Assembly (NCBI GenBank): GCA_041739275.1
Contig: JBGSOF010000050.1
Coordinates: forward strand, 46,095-110,094
From: WGMI01 sp041739275
Lineage (GTDB): Bacteria > Bacteroidota > Bacteroidia > Flavobacteriales > Schleiferiaceae
Reading direction: 5' to 3'
DNA length: 64,000 nucleotides
Made by a program: the position numbers and the translations under genes. The notes beneath the pieces are model-generated. The model saw nothing but the letters and a program-made list of their open reading frames with translations. It did not search any database and had not been told where the DNA came from. Below, piece after piece: positions 1 to 9,438 of the stretch (position 1 is its first letter; every line of letters starts with the position of its first letter).

Positions 1-1
1 C

Positions 2-715
2 TTGGTGTGCGGGCTCATTTTACCCGCGAATCTCTCTACGGCGGTCTTGGTGTTTTTCATGGGCCTCATCCTGCTCTTTGTGGGTCAATATCCGCTCAAG
101 AACATCGCGCTGCTGCTGGGCATCGGCCTGCTCGCCTTGCTGGCCTTTGTCGGTTTGGTCAAATTGGTTCCGAACATCAGCAATCGGGTCGATACCTGGG
201 AAGCGCGCATCGAGCGCTACGTCCAGGGCGATCAAGAAGAAGGCTATCAAGCGATCAAGGCGCGCATCGCCATTGCCGAAGGCGGGCTTTTTGGCAAGGG
301 CTCGGGAAAGAGTACCCAGAAGTACTTCTTGCCCCAGAGCTCGTCAGACTTTATTTATGCCGTAATCGTTGAAGAATACGGGCTCATCGGGGGTTTTGTG
401 GTGCTCTTGCTCTACATGTGGCTTTTTATCCGCTTTTTGAGGATCGCGACCAAGGCGAAGTCGATGTTCGGCACGCTTTTGACCGTGGGCTGTGGATCGG
501 GCTTGATTTTACAAGCCATCGTGAACATGGGCGTCGCCACCACTCTGTTGCCGGTTACGGGTCAGACGCTGCCTCTTTTGTCTGCCGGGGGCTCTTCGAT
601 TTGGATGACCTGCTTGGCGCTCGGAATTGTTTTGAGCGTAAGCCGCTCCAACCAGGGCGAAGAAGAGGCCGTTGCACTTGAACCCGAGTTAAATGCCCAG
701 CCCGATGTTGCCTGA
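2..715 (+). CDS. ftsW: FtsW/RodA-type lipid II polymerase, C-terminal part
   Basis: The gene enters from the left edge, so its start is missing; about 237 residues remain. They hold several hydrophobic membrane segments and the late SEDS-family signature PVTGQTLPLLSAGGSS near residue 183. The product is a multi-pass inner-membrane glycan polymerase of the divisome that uses lipid II. The call as FtsW rather than RodA rests on context: murG, murC, ftsQ, ftsA and ftsZ follow directly. The stop overlaps the start of murG, so the two are probably cotranscribed. The last 20 residues are acidic and cytoplasmic. Confidence 0.93.
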   Translation: MVCGLILPANLSTAVLVFFMGLILLFVGQYPLKNIALLLGIGLLALLAFVGLVKLVPNISNRVDTWEARIERYVQGDQEEGYQAIKARIAIAEGGLFGKGSGKSTQKYFLPQSSSDFIYAVIVEEYGLIGGFVVLLLYMWLFIRFLRIATKAKSMFGTLLTVGCGSGLILQAIVNMGVATTLLPVTGQTLPLLSAGGSSIWMTCLALGIVLSVSRSNQGEEEAVALEPELNAQPDVA

Positions 716-1805
716 TCAACCCGCAGTTCTCATCAGCGGAGGCGGAACCGGAGGGCATATATTCCCCGCTTTGGCCATTGCAGATGCCTTGAAGAGGCGA
801 TTGCCTTCTGTTCGCATCGAATTTGTGGGAGCCCGGGGACGCATGGAGATGGAGCGCGTGCCAAAAGCGGGTTATTCGATTGTAGGTCTGGACATCCGCG
901 GCATCGATCGCAAAAATTGGCACCGAAACATCGGCCTGCCTTTTCGCCTGATTTCGAGTGGGGCTAAAGCCATCCGGTTGATTTTGAAATTTCGACCTCA
1001 CGCGGTGGTCGGCACAGGGGGGTATGCCAGCGGACCGGTTTTAGCCGCGGCTTCGTGGTTGGGTTACCGCTGTTTGATCCAAGAACAGAATTCGCTGCCC
1101 GGCTTGACCAACCGCTGGTTGGGGCGCAAAGTCGACCGAGTGTGCACGGCTTTTCCCGGGCTCGAACGCTACTTCCCCTCTTCCAAGATTCGCTGGTTTG
1201 GCAACCCCATTCGAGCTCAGTTGCTCGTTCCCATCGACCGCTTCGAAGCGCGCTCGCGTTTTGGATTTGGCTTTGAGGGCAATGTGCTCCTGGTGTTGGG
1301 GGGCAGCTTGGGTGCGAGATCGATCAATTCCGCCCTCGAAAAGTCGATCGATCGATGGCTCGAACAAGGCGTTCAGGTGATTTGGCAAACGGGTTCAGTC
1401 TATGCAGATCGATTGATCCCCCGGTATCAAGACCGCCCGGGGCTTTGGATCGCGCCCTTTGTCGAAGACATGGCAGGAGCCTACGCGGCAGCTGATCTCG
1501 TGATTTCCAGAGCCGGTGCCACTACCGTTTCTGAACTCGCGGCACTCGGCAAACCTTCGATTTTAGTGCCTTCTCCGAATGTGGCTGAAGACCATCAAAC
1601 CCATAACGCGCGAGCGCTCAGCGATTTGGGTGCGGCGGTGACCCTGCCCGAAAACGAGCTCGATGAGCTCTTGTCTACACGCGTGCTCGCCTTGCTCGGA
1701 GATTCGGAGCTGCGGGCGAGGATGGGGGCCAAGGCACGGGAATGGGGAAGGCCCGATGCCACCGAACGCATTGTCGACGAACTCATTCAACTGATGAATC
1801 GATGA
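693..1805 (+). CDS. murG: UDP-GlcNAc:undecaprenyl-pyrophosphoryl-MurNAc-pentapeptide GlcNAc transferase
   Basis: MurG adds GlcNAc to lipid I to make lipid II on the cytoplasmic face of the inner membrane. The 370-residue length is usual. Visible motifs are the N-terminal glycine loop GGGTGGH (about residues 16-22), the QEQNSLPGLTNRW block, and the C-terminal UDP-GlcNAc-binding stretch SRAGATTVSELAALGKPSIL. An alternative ATG four codons in (705) would reduce the overlap with ftsW from 23 to 11 nt; the sequence does not decide between them. The stop overlaps the murC start in an ATGA. Confidence 0.95.
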   Translation: MPSPMLPDQPAVLISGGGTGGHIFPALAIADALKRRLPSVRIEFVGARGRMEMERVPKAGYSIVGLDIRGIDRKNWHRNIGLPFRLISSGAKAIRLILKFRPHAVVGTGGYASGPVLAAASWLGYRCLIQEQNSLPGLTNRWLGRKVDRVCTAFPGLERYFPSSKIRWFGNPIRAQLLVPIDRFEARSRFGFGFEGNVLLVLGGSLGARSINSALEKSIDRWLEQGVQVIWQTGSVYADRLIPRYQDRPGLWIAPFVEDMAGAYAAADLVISRAGATTVSELAALGKPSILVPSPNVAEDHQTHNARALSDLGAAVTLPENELDELLSTRVLALLGDSELRARMGAKAREWGRPDATERIVDELIQLMNR

Positions 1806-3139
1806 AGACGTCTGAATTTGCCTCAGGTAGAATCTTCTTTTTGGGCATCGGTGGGGTGGGGATGTCCGCATTGGCACAGCACTATTTGTCTCTTGGATTC
1901 GAAGTGGGGGGCTACGATCGACAGCGCAGCGAGTTCACCGATTTGCTCGAGCAGTTGGGCGCGCTTATTTGGTTTGATGACCGCCCGGAATTGATGCCGC
2001 AGGGTTTTGCGGATCCGAGCCAATGCACCGTGGTGTACACTCCCGCGATTCCGGCACAACTCGCTTGGCTGCTCGAGTTCAATCGCCTGGGCCATCGTTT
2101 GATGAAGCGTTCTGAAGCGCTGGCCGAAGTCTTGGCTCCCATGAAAGTGCTGGCGGTAGCAGGCACGCACGGAAAGACAACGACTTCGAGTTTGTTGGCT
2201 CATTTGCTGGTACATGCGGGCTTCGATCCGACCGTTTTTCTCGGGGGTTGGTCGCTCGATCTCGGAGGCAATTACCGCAGGGGTGCGTCTGATTGGTGCG
2301 TGGTCGAGGCGGACGAGTTCGACCGCAGCTTTTTGAGGTTGTCTCCCGAGAAGGCCGTGATTACGAGCATGGAGCCCGATCACCTAGACATTTATGGAGC
2401 TGAAGATGAGTTTATTGCGGGCTTCAAGGCCTTTGCGGCAAACGTCCGGGGAACATTGTTCGTGCGAAAAGGCCTGCCCCTCGACGCATCGACTTATGCC
2501 TTGGGAGAGCCCGCAGACTGCAGTGGAACCTATCAACTCAAGCCTGGGGCCTACTTGCTCAGTGTTTCCGCTCACGAACTCGAATTTGATGCCTTGGTTC
2601 GTTATCCCGGACGACACAACCTCGAAAATGCGCTTGCGGCCTGCGCCTTGGCTCAGTCTGTGGGCTTGAACGCAGATCAACTCAAGGCCGGGCTCGAGTG
2701 CTTTAGCGGGGTGAAGAGGCGATTCGAATATGTGCTGCGCACAGACCATCAAACGTTTATCGACGACTACGCCCACCATCCAGGCGAGCTGAAGGCCTTG
2801 ATCGATTCGGTCTTAGAACTCCATCCCAATCAGCCACTTTGCCTGATTTTTCAACCGCATTTGTACACGCGGACTCGAGATTTTGCCGATGGGTTTCGCG
2901 AACAGTTGGCGCGTGCCGACCGACTGCTTCTCCTGCCGATTTACCCCGCCAGAGAACTTCCGATCGAGGGCGTCGAGAGCCAGGTGCTGCTCGACCCCGG
3001 AGCTTCAGGCCAACAATCGGTCGTTGAGCCCGAAGAAGCCGTGGATTGGGTTCGCGTCCACAAGCCGCGCTTGCTCGTTACGGCCGGGGCGGGATCGATC
3101 GACCGATGGTTAACCGAACTCAAAAAAGCGCTTCAATGA
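1802..3139 (+). CDS. murC: UDP-N-acetylmuramate--L-alanine ligase
   Basis: MurC is the cytoplasmic Mur ligase that adds L-Ala to UDP-MurNAc using ATP. The start is the ATG at 1802, which overlaps the murG stop (ATGA); the open frame extends further upstream but that part reads as MurG out of frame. Motifs are an N-terminal Rossmann-like GIGGVGMSALA, the Mur-ligase ATP loop GTHGKTTT near residue 120, and DDYAHHPGE in the C-terminal half. The 445-residue length fits the family. It is followed by ftsQ with another ATGA overlap. Confidence 0.95.
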   Translation: MKTSEFASGRIFFLGIGGVGMSALAQHYLSLGFEVGGYDRQRSEFTDLLEQLGALIWFDDRPELMPQGFADPSQCTVVYTPAIPAQLAWLLEFNRLGHRLMKRSEALAEVLAPMKVLAVAGTHGKTTTSSLLAHLLVHAGFDPTVFLGGWSLDLGGNYRRGASDWCVVEADEFDRSFLRLSPEKAVITSMEPDHLDIYGAEDEFIAGFKAFAANVRGTLFVRKGLPLDASTYALGEPADCSGTYQLKPGAYLLSVSAHELEFDALVRYPGRHNLENALAACALAQSVGLNADQLKAGLECFSGVKRRFEYVLRTDHQTFIDDYAHHPGELKALIDSVLELHPNQPLCLIFQPHLYTRTRDFADGFREQLARADRLLLLPIYPARELPIEGVESQVLLDPGASGQQSVVEPEEAVDWVRVHKPRLLVTAGAGSIDRWLTELKKALQ

Positions 3140-3876
3140 TTTCGAAAAATCGATGGACGCGGGCATTCTCTTGGGTTCTTGCAGTGGCCATGCCCGCAGG
3201 CTTAATCGCCTTCAGAACTCACGACCTCTCGCTCAGGCCGAATGCCGAAAAGCTTGAAACTCGGGTTGAACTCGGCGGTTCAGAGCGCTTTATCGTTGAA
3301 AGAGAGGTATTAAGCCAGATTTCGAGCGCGACATCCAAAGACAAAACAATTAACATCAGGCTGTTGGAAGAACAGCTCGCAGGACAGAACGGGGTGCTTG
3401 AAGCAGAGGTATTTTCGAGTTTGGGAAAAGTGCTGTATGTGCGCATCGATCAGCGGGTTCCGCTCATTCGGCTCTTTGAAAACGGAAACAGTCGGTATTT
3501 GGATCGAGAAGGCGTTTCGATCGACCCTTCACCGCATTTCAGTGCGCGCGTACCCGTGGTTTACGGGGACCTCCCGCCAAAGTCCGCAAAGCTCGAGCAG
3601 CGCGATCGCGAGCTCGCCGGGCTCTTCAGTGCCATTGCTCAAGACAGCCTTCTCTCAGGCTTGCTCGACGGGGGCAGTTACCGAGCAGAAGAGCTCTGGC
3701 TCCACAGCGCACTGGGGCACGAAGTACGCATGGGGAGCACCCGAGATTTTGCTCCGAAACTTTCAAAGCTCAAAAAATTTTATACCCAATTCGGGAATTC
3801 AGCGCGCATGCAAAACATGATAACCCTCGATCTGCGCTTTGAAGGCCAGATTGTTGCACGAACGAGAACTCAATAA
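3136..3876 (+). CDS. ftsQ: Cell division protein FtsQ
   Basis: This 246-residue protein has a short basic N-terminus, one membrane segment (about residues 9-25) and a periplasmic remainder in which a POTRA-like region and a C-terminal beta domain are expected. FtsQ links divisome components across the periplasm. Sequence conservation in the family is low, so the identification rests mainly on the position between murC and ftsA, the topology and the size. The ATG at 3136 is chosen because it overlaps the murC stop in an ATGA. Confidence 0.88.
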   Translation: MISKNRWTRAFSWVLAVAMPAGLIAFRTHDLSLRPNAEKLETRVELGGSERFIVEREVLSQISSATSKDKTINIRLLEEQLAGQNGVLEAEVFSSLGKVLYVRIDQRVPLIRLFENGNSRYLDREGVSIDPSPHFSARVPVVYGDLPPKSAKLEQRDRELAGLFSAIAQDSLLSGLLDGGSYRAEELWLHSALGHEVRMGSTRDFAPKLSKLKKFYTQFGNSARMQNMITLDLRFEGQIVARTRTQ

Positions 3877-5279
3877 TGGCAACTCCTTCCATCGCGGTCG
3901 GTCTCGACATTGGCACGACCAAAATCGTGGCCATGGTCGGCCGTCGCAACGAGTACGGCAAACTCGAAATCCTCGCATTGGGCAAGGCGCGCTCGCTCGG
4001 GGTGCACCGGGGCGTGGTGACCAACATCGTGCAGACCATCGAATCGATCAAAACGGCTGTGTTTGAGGCCGAACAACTCAGCGGATACAAAATTCAAAGT
4101 GTCACAGTTGGTATCGCGGGTCAGCACATCCGCAGTTTGCAACACGCCGACTACATCACCCGAAAGCAAAGCGATGAGGTCATCGACGACAACGACATCG
4201 ACATGTTGGTCGAAAACGTGCACAAGTTGGTCATGATGCCCGGAGAGGAGATCATACATGTTCTTCCTCAGGAGTTTAAGATTGACGGCCAAAGCGAAAT
4301 CCGCGAGCCCAAGGGGATGTACGGAGGCCGACTCGAAGCCAATTTCCACATTGTCGTAGGTCAGGTATCGTCGATACGCAACATCGGGCGATGCGTCAAA
4401 AGCGCGGGTCTCGAAGTGGCAGACATCACCCTCGAGCCGCTGGCCTCGGCCGAAGCCGTTTTGAGCCAAGAAGAAAAAGAAGCGGGCGTGGTCTTGGTCG
4501 ACATTGGAGGCGGAACGACCGATGTGGCCATTTTCAAAGACGGAATCATTCGGCACACCGCGGTGATTCCGTTTGGCGGCAACGTCATAACAGAAGACAT
4601 CAAAGAAGGCTGCTCGATTATCGAAAAGCAGGCCGAATTGCTCAAAATCAAATTCGGTTCGGCTTGGCCGGGCGAGAACAAGGAGAACGAAATCGTTTCC
4701 ATACCGGGGCTCAGGGGTCGAGAACCCAAAGAGATTTCGCTCAAGAACCTGTCGCGCATCATCCACGCACGGGTGGTCGAGATCATCGAACAGGTGCATT
4801 CAGAGATCAAGGCCTACGGGCATCAGGAGCAGCGCAAAAAGTTGATTGCGGGCATCGTATTGACGGGTGGAGGCGCCCAGCTCAAGCACATCAAGCAGCT
4901 CGTAGAATACGTGACCGGCATGGATACTCGGATCGGTTTTCCGAACGAGCACCTGGCCAACGCGGGCGAAGAAGAGCTCAGCAGCCCTCAGTATGCCACC
5001 GCGGTCGGTTTGGTGATGAAGGGACTGGAATACGCCCATTTGCGCGGGCCTGGAGTGCTCGATCCAAAGCAGGCTGAAGAGCTCAAACCGGAAGCGTCCG
5101 ATTTCCAGCCGGCAGAAACTCCTCATCAAGAGCCAAGTGCCGAAACAAGCCCGGAGCGTACCCCGGCAGAAAAAGAGATCCCAGGCACCTCAGACGACGA
5201 ACTTCAAAAAGGGCCGAAGCGCAACTTTTTGGAGTCTTGGGTAGACAAGTTCAAGAATTTCCTCGACACCGATTATTGA
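3876..5279 (+). CDS. ftsA: Cell division protein FtsA
   Basis: FtsA is the actin-like protein that tethers FtsZ to the membrane. Nucleotide-binding motifs are visible: DIGTTKI near residue 12, DIGGGTTD near residue 210 and VLTGGGAQLKHI near residue 328. The C-terminus is a charged, probably disordered linker of about 60 residues followed by a terminal amphipathic helix (NFLESWVDKFKNFL), the expected membrane-targeting sequence. The start shares one base with the ftsQ stop (TAATG). ftsZ begins 19 nt downstream. Confidence 0.96.
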   Translation: MATPSIAVGLDIGTTKIVAMVGRRNEYGKLEILALGKARSLGVHRGVVTNIVQTIESIKTAVFEAEQLSGYKIQSVTVGIAGQHIRSLQHADYITRKQSDEVIDDNDIDMLVENVHKLVMMPGEEIIHVLPQEFKIDGQSEIREPKGMYGGRLEANFHIVVGQVSSIRNIGRCVKSAGLEVADITLEPLASAEAVLSQEEKEAGVVLVDIGGGTTDVAIFKDGIIRHTAVIPFGGNVITEDIKEGCSIIEKQAELLKIKFGSAWPGENKENEIVSIPGLRGREPKEISLKNLSRIIHARVVEIIEQVHSEIKAYGHQEQRKKLIAGIVLTGGGAQLKHIKQLVEYVTGMDTRIGFPNEHLANAGEEELSSPQYATAVGLVMKGLEYAHLRGPGVLDPKQAEELKPEASDFQPAETPHQEPSAETSPERTPAEKEIPGTSDDELQKGPKRNFLESWVDKFKNFLDTDY

Positions 5280-5298
5280 ATCAGCAAATCAAGTAGAT

Positions 5299-7341
5299 AT
5301 GGATCTTCAATTCGACCTCCCAAAAAATCAGTCCTCGGTGATCAAGGTCATCGGCGTTGGTGGAGGCGGGAGCAATGCCGTCAACCATATGTTCCACCAA
5401 GGCATTAAAGGTGTGGACTTTATGGTGTGCAATACCGATGCTCAAGCGCTGCAGGCAAGCCCTGTCCCCAATCGAATTCAACTCGGTCTCGGGGTTACCG
5501 AAGGCTTGGGTGCGGGCGCGAATCCCGAAGTGGGCGAACAAGCCGCTCGCGAAAGTCTCGAAGACATTCTCGCCATACTCGAAAAGAACACCCGAATGGT
5601 GTTTATCACAGCGGGCATGGGGGGAGGAACGGGTACGGGTGCGGCTCCCGTGATTGCCCAAGCTGCGCGTTCTCTCGGGATCCTGACGGTTGGAATCGTC
5701 ACCAGTCCGTTTGCCTTCGAAGGCAGCATTCGATTGCGCCAGGCTCAAGAGGGCATCGATAGGCTGCGCGAGCAGGTGGACTCTCTGATCGTGATCAACA
5801 ACAACAAACTGCGAGAGATCTACGGAAATCTCGGCTTTAAGGCGGGCTTTGCCAAGGCCGACGAAGTCTTGGCCACGGCCGCTCGGGGCATTGCGGAGGT
5901 TATCACACACCACTTTACCACCAACATCGACTTAAAAGACGTCCGCACGGTTTTGGCGAACAGCGGAACCGCGGTGATGGGCTCGGCTCTGGCCAGTGGC
6001 GAAGACCGCGCCTCTCGGGTGATTCGCGATGCGCTCGACTCGCCCCTGCTCAACGACAATTTGATTCACGGTGCGCGGAACGTACTCTTGCTCATTGTCT
6101 CGGGCACGAGCGAAATCACCTTCGACGAGATCGGTGAAATCAGCGAACACATTCAGAATCAAAGCGGAAACGATGCTAACATCATCTTGGGCATCGGCGA
6201 GGACGAGGCCATCGGCGAGTCGATTGGCGTAACCATTATCGCGACCGGTTTCCCTGCCGATCGACAGCTTCAATCGATTCGGCAGACCGAGCCCACCCGC
6301 ATCGTCATTCCCTTAGACGGCGAAGCTCCGGTGGTTCGCGAAGTGCTGGCGCCCCGCATCGATGCCCCGGCAGACGCTATTGCTGCTTCTGCTCCGCGAA
6401 ACCCTACAGCAGAGGCCATTCCTCAAGAGCGCACCATTTTTAATCTCGAAGAGGATGTTCCGTCCGTTCAAACCCCTCCGACGCTCGATTTTTTAGAGCC
6501 CCTTCGACCCCAATCGAGTCCTGAGCCCGAGGCTCTTTCGATGGATTCAGCGAGCGATACCGATCCGGTTCCGGTCGAGGAAGACCACTTGGAACCCTTG
6601 GAACAAGAGGTCTCTTTCACCTTTACCATCCGCGATTTTCAAGCCGAACTCGAGCAAGGCGCCGAAGAAGGGCATGCTGAGGTGGAGTCTGAATCGAATT
6701 CTGAGGCTGCATATCCGGTTCACGCCCATGCAGAACAGCTTCAGGCGGCCGATCGCGCCTTTGAATGGGAGTTGAACTCCGCGGAGGAACAGCACTTCGA
6801 AACCGAAGACGAACCCATGCGCGCTTCGAATTTCGAAGGAAAGGCCGCTGAGATTCTATCGGCCGAAAAGCCCGTTGAAGAGCGCAAAGTTTATGAGCTC
6901 GAAGATCTTTTGGCACTCGAAGAGCAATTGGGTGTACGCGCGCCCAATCAAGTTAAAGCCGAAGCCGCAGCCACTCCCGACCCCGAGCTGGTCTTTGAGC
7001 TCAAGCAGCCCGTAGATGCCGGTCGAAGCGAAGCGGATGCTCGCAAAGAGCTTGTAGAAGAAACAGAATTTTCGGCCTTCGATCGCCCCATTTCACAGAG
7101 CCTTCACCACAAAACCGAAGAGCGCAAAGCCCGATTGCAGCAGTACAATTATCGCTTCACCAAAGCCAAAACCCAGGATTTGTTCGGAAATCAAGTTCCC
7201 GCTTATCAACGGCTTGGAATTAAACTCGACGACGAACCGGCTTCTCAGAGTCCGGTGCTCGGACAAATGGGGGTCTCGGGAACTGAAGGTCGAGCCGAAC
7301 TGCGCAGCCACAACCGTTTTTTACACGATAACGTCGACTGA
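5299..7341 (+). CDS. ftsZ: Cell division protein FtsZ with very long C-terminal linker
   Basis: This is the tubulin-like GTPase that forms the Z ring. The N-terminal 320 or so residues carry the family motifs, including GVGGGGSNAV and the tubulin signature GGGTGTGAAPV. They are followed by about 310 acidic, low-complexity residues and then a short conserved-looking element VPAYQRLGIKL (about residues 633-643), the likely FtsA-binding peptide, with 37 more residues after it. At 680 residues it is far longer than the roughly 380 of E. coli; long linkers are known in Bacteroidota. Confidence 0.97.
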   Translation: MDLQFDLPKNQSSVIKVIGVGGGGSNAVNHMFHQGIKGVDFMVCNTDAQALQASPVPNRIQLGLGVTEGLGAGANPEVGEQAARESLEDILAILEKNTRMVFITAGMGGGTGTGAAPVIAQAARSLGILTVGIVTSPFAFEGSIRLRQAQEGIDRLREQVDSLIVINNNKLREIYGNLGFKAGFAKADEVLATAARGIAEVITHHFTTNIDLKDVRTVLANSGTAVMGSALASGEDRASRVIRDALDSPLLNDNLIHGARNVLLLIVSGTSEITFDEIGEISEHIQNQSGNDANIILGIGEDEAIGESIGVTIIATGFPADRQLQSIRQTEPTRIVIPLDGEAPVVREVLAPRIDAPADAIAASAPRNPTAEAIPQERTIFNLEEDVPSVQTPPTLDFLEPLRPQSSPEPEALSMDSASDTDPVPVEEDHLEPLEQEVSFTFTIRDFQAELEQGAEEGHAEVESESNSEAAYPVHAHAEQLQAADRAFEWELNSAEEQHFETEDEPMRASNFEGKAAEILSAEKPVEERKVYELEDLLALEEQLGVRAPNQVKAEAAATPDPELVFELKQPVDAGRSEADARKELVEETEFSAFDRPISQSLHHKTEERKARLQQYNYRFTKAKTQDLFGNQVPAYQRLGIKLDDEPASQSPVLGQMGVSGTEGRAELRSHNRFLHDNVD

Positions 7342-7343
7342 AC

Positions 7344-7793
7344 ATGAACCTCGAAGAACAGATCAATCAAGACATTAAAGAGGCCATGAAGGCGCGCGAA
7401 CAAGGGGTTCTCGAAGCCTTGCGCGCGGTGAAGAGCGCTATTTTGATGGCCAAAACCGAAAAGGGCGCTTCTGAAACGCTCGGTCCGGATGCCGAACTCA
7501 AAATTCTCCAAAGGCTTCAGAAACAGAGAAAAGAAGCCGCTGAGATCTATGCCGGACAGTCTCGAACCGATTTGGCCGATGTCGAACTTTTTCAGGCGGG
7601 CGTTATCGCGCGATACTTGCCCGAGCCCCTTGACGGTGCGGGTTTGGAAGCTGAACTGCGCGCCCTGATTGCCGAACACGGATTTTCGGGGCCTTCGGAT
7701 CTCGGAAAATTAATGGGTGTGGCGAGCAAGTCCATCGGCAGCCGAACCGACGGAAAAAGCCTTTCGGAGGCGGCAAAAAAACTACTCGGATAG
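7344..7793 (+). CDS. yqeY: GatB/YqeY domain-containing protein
   Basis: This 149-residue protein matches the stand-alone GatB/YqeY family: an N-terminal helical start (MNLEEQINQDIKEAMKAREQ), the internal LKILQRLQKQRKEAAEIY region and a C-terminal GKLMGVASKS. In the amidotransferase GatB this fold contacts tRNA; the role of the free-standing protein is not settled. It starts 2 nt after the ftsZ stop and is probably cotranscribed with it. It ends 5 nt from the convergent porT gene. Confidence 0.88.
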   Translation: MNLEEQINQDIKEAMKAREQGVLEALRAVKSAILMAKTEKGASETLGPDAELKILQRLQKQRKEAAEIYAGQSRTDLADVELFQAGVIARYLPEPLDGAGLEAELRALIAEHGFSGPSDLGKLMGVASKSIGSRTDGKSLSEAAKKLLG

Positions 7794-7798
7794 GCGCG

Positions 7799-8500
7799 CT
7801 ACTCGAAGGTGACTTGAAAGAGCAGGCTTCGGGTCTCTAAGCGCTCGATGATTTCAGAATAAAGCGTGCCGTCGTCTACGTTGAGGTTGGTTTGACCAAA
7901 GGTCGCTTTGACCTGGGGCGACATTTTGAAGAACTCAAAGTAGATGTCTAAGCCAAAGCCGAGTTCGTAGCCAAAGTCGCGACTTTTGATTTTGAAGATT
8001 TCGGGGTCGCGCACGTTTTCGTTCGATGCGAGGTCGAGGGCATATTTGACCCCTCCGATCAAATAAAAGCGGTAGTTATTGATGCGGTCGCTTTTGAATT
8101 TGAACTCCACGGGCAGTTCGATAAAGGCCGATTCAATTTCGCGAATCACAAAGGCTCGGCGGCCCGTAAGCGAGTCTTCGATCTCGAAGTTCAACACCCG
8201 ATTGGTCGTGGCAAAGGCGGGGATGAATCGAAAATTGAGGTTTTCGTTAAACGCGAGATCCGAGACAATCCCGATGTTGAAGCCCGAGTTTACCGTGCTG
8301 TAGACTCGAAAAACCTCCGGGTAGTCTACGAGGTCTTTGGTCCGGATGTGAAAATCCATATAGTTGATGCCCAACGTAAAGCCGAAGTGCAACTTCTTTC
8401 GGTCGTATTTGGGCTGATTCTGAAGCTTTTTATATTGGGCCTCAGCCTGATATGAATTCAGAAAAACGACCATCAGCAACGCAAACACTCGGTACCCCAT
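7799..8500 (-). CDS. porT: Type IX secretion system protein PorT (outer-membrane beta-barrel)
   Basis: The sequence from the ATG at 8500 starts with a signal peptide (MGYRVFALLMVVFLNSYQAEAQ) and continues as a roughly 210-residue beta-rich protein with alternating aromatic strands and a C-terminal FQVTFE, as expected for an outer-membrane barrel. PorT is needed for type IX secretion in Bacteroidota, and a porT-ubiE pairing is typical there. The frame is open to 8563, but that would overlap the methyltransferase gene and bury the signal peptide, so 8500 is preferred. A general PorT-family barrel cannot be excluded. Confidence 0.8.
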   Translation of the reverse strand: MGYRVFALLMVVFLNSYQAEAQYKKLQNQPKYDRKKLHFGFTLGINYMDFHIRTKDLVDYPEVFRVYSTVNSGFNIGIVSDLAFNENLNFRFIPAFATTNRVLNFEIEDSLTGRRAFVIREIESAFIELPVEFKFKSDRINNYRFYLIGGVKYALDLASNENVRDPEIFKIKSRDFGYELGFGLDIYFEFFKMSPQVKATFGQTNLNVDDGTLYSEIIERLETRSLLFQVTFE

Positions 8501-8528
8501 CCTTGAATAGAACGGTGTTTTTCGGGTC

Positions 8529-9272
8529 TTATTTCCGGGCGCTATAAAGGCTTGCGATACCAAAACTCAGGGGTCGTGCAGTGGCTTTTTTGAGGCCGCA
8601 AAGGTCAAGGATTCGAACGAATTCCAAGCCGTATGGAAACGCATTTACCGATTCGGGCAAATAAGCATAGGCCGAGCCGTCTCCCGAAAGGGCTTTGCCG
8701 ATTCGGGGGAGTATTTGTTTTGAGTAGAAGCCGTAGGCTTCTTTAAACGGGCTTTTCTCGGGTTGAGAGAATTCGAGAATCAGCATTTTTCCGCCGGGTT
8801 TCAAGACACGGCTCATTTCGCGCAAACCCGATTCGAGATTTTGAAAATTTCGAACGCCGAAGGAGGCCGTCACCAAATCGAAGGAGGCGTCTTCGAAAGG
8901 CAGGGCTTCACTGTCGCCGTAGATGAGCTCGACCGAGTTTCCGAGCTCTGCTTTGGCTACTTTTTGTCTGCCTACTTCGAGCATTCCGTTCGAAATATCG
9001 ACCCCGGTCACTTTTGCACGGCAGGCTTTGGCCAGTTCTAAAGCGAGATCGGCGGTTCCGGTGGCCACGTCGAGTATGTGCTCCGGGCGGTCTAAAGCGG
9101 CCTCGCGAACGAGTTTTTTGCGCCACCCCACGTCAATCCCCATCGAAAGCACGCGGTTGAGCAAATCGTAGCGCCCGGCGATGCCATCGAACATATCGGC
9201 CACCTGTTCTTTTTTGCTCCCGCCGCGGTCTTTGTAGGGTTTTATGGTCTCCATGAAATTTGAACGCGCCAC
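8529..9272 (-). CDS. ubiE: Demethylmenaquinone methyltransferase
   Basis: This 247-residue class I SAM methyltransferase has the UbiE/MenG family features: the N-terminal VADMFDGIAGRYDLLNRVLS, the SAM-binding LDVATGTADLALELA near residue 66, and GVRNFQNLESGLREMSRVLKPGG. In a menaquinone-using Bacteroidota it would catalyse the last C-methylation of menaquinone. The start could be the internal ATG of METIKPY six codons later. It is followed 28 nt downstream by porT on the same strand. Confidence 0.93.
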   Translation of the reverse strand: MARSNFMETIKPYKDRGGSKKEQVADMFDGIAGRYDLLNRVLSMGIDVGWRKKLVREAALDRPEHILDVATGTADLALELAKACRAKVTGVDISNGMLEVGRQKVAKAELGNSVELIYGDSEALPFEDASFDLVTASFGVRNFQNLESGLREMSRVLKPGGKMLILEFSQPEKSPFKEAYGFYSKQILPRIGKALSGDGSAYAYLPESVNAFPYGLEFVRILDLCGLKKATARPLSFGIASLYSARK

Positions 9273-9347
9273 GATTGAAATAGTTGAGCGCGAATCCCTA
9301 CTCGAACAGCGCTTTTGTCAAAAGAATTCGCTTGTTTGCACCTGAAT

Positions 9348-9422
9348 TGGTAGCCCCGCCGCGAATCGAACGCGGATCAAAAGTTTAGGAAACTTCTATT
9401 CTATCCGTTGAACTACGGGGCC
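9348..9422 (-). tRNA. tRNA-Arg (anticodon CCT)
   Basis: The minus strand folds as a cloverleaf: a 7-bp acceptor stem (GGCCCCG with CGGGGCT, first pair G-U), a D arm, an anticodon stem GAAGT/ACTTT with loop TTCCTAA, and a T arm with loop TTCGATT. The anticodon CCT reads AGG (Arg). The discriminator base is A and the CCA end is encoded in the DNA. Confidence 0.95.
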
Positions 9423-9438
9423 GGGCGGAATGTCAAAG

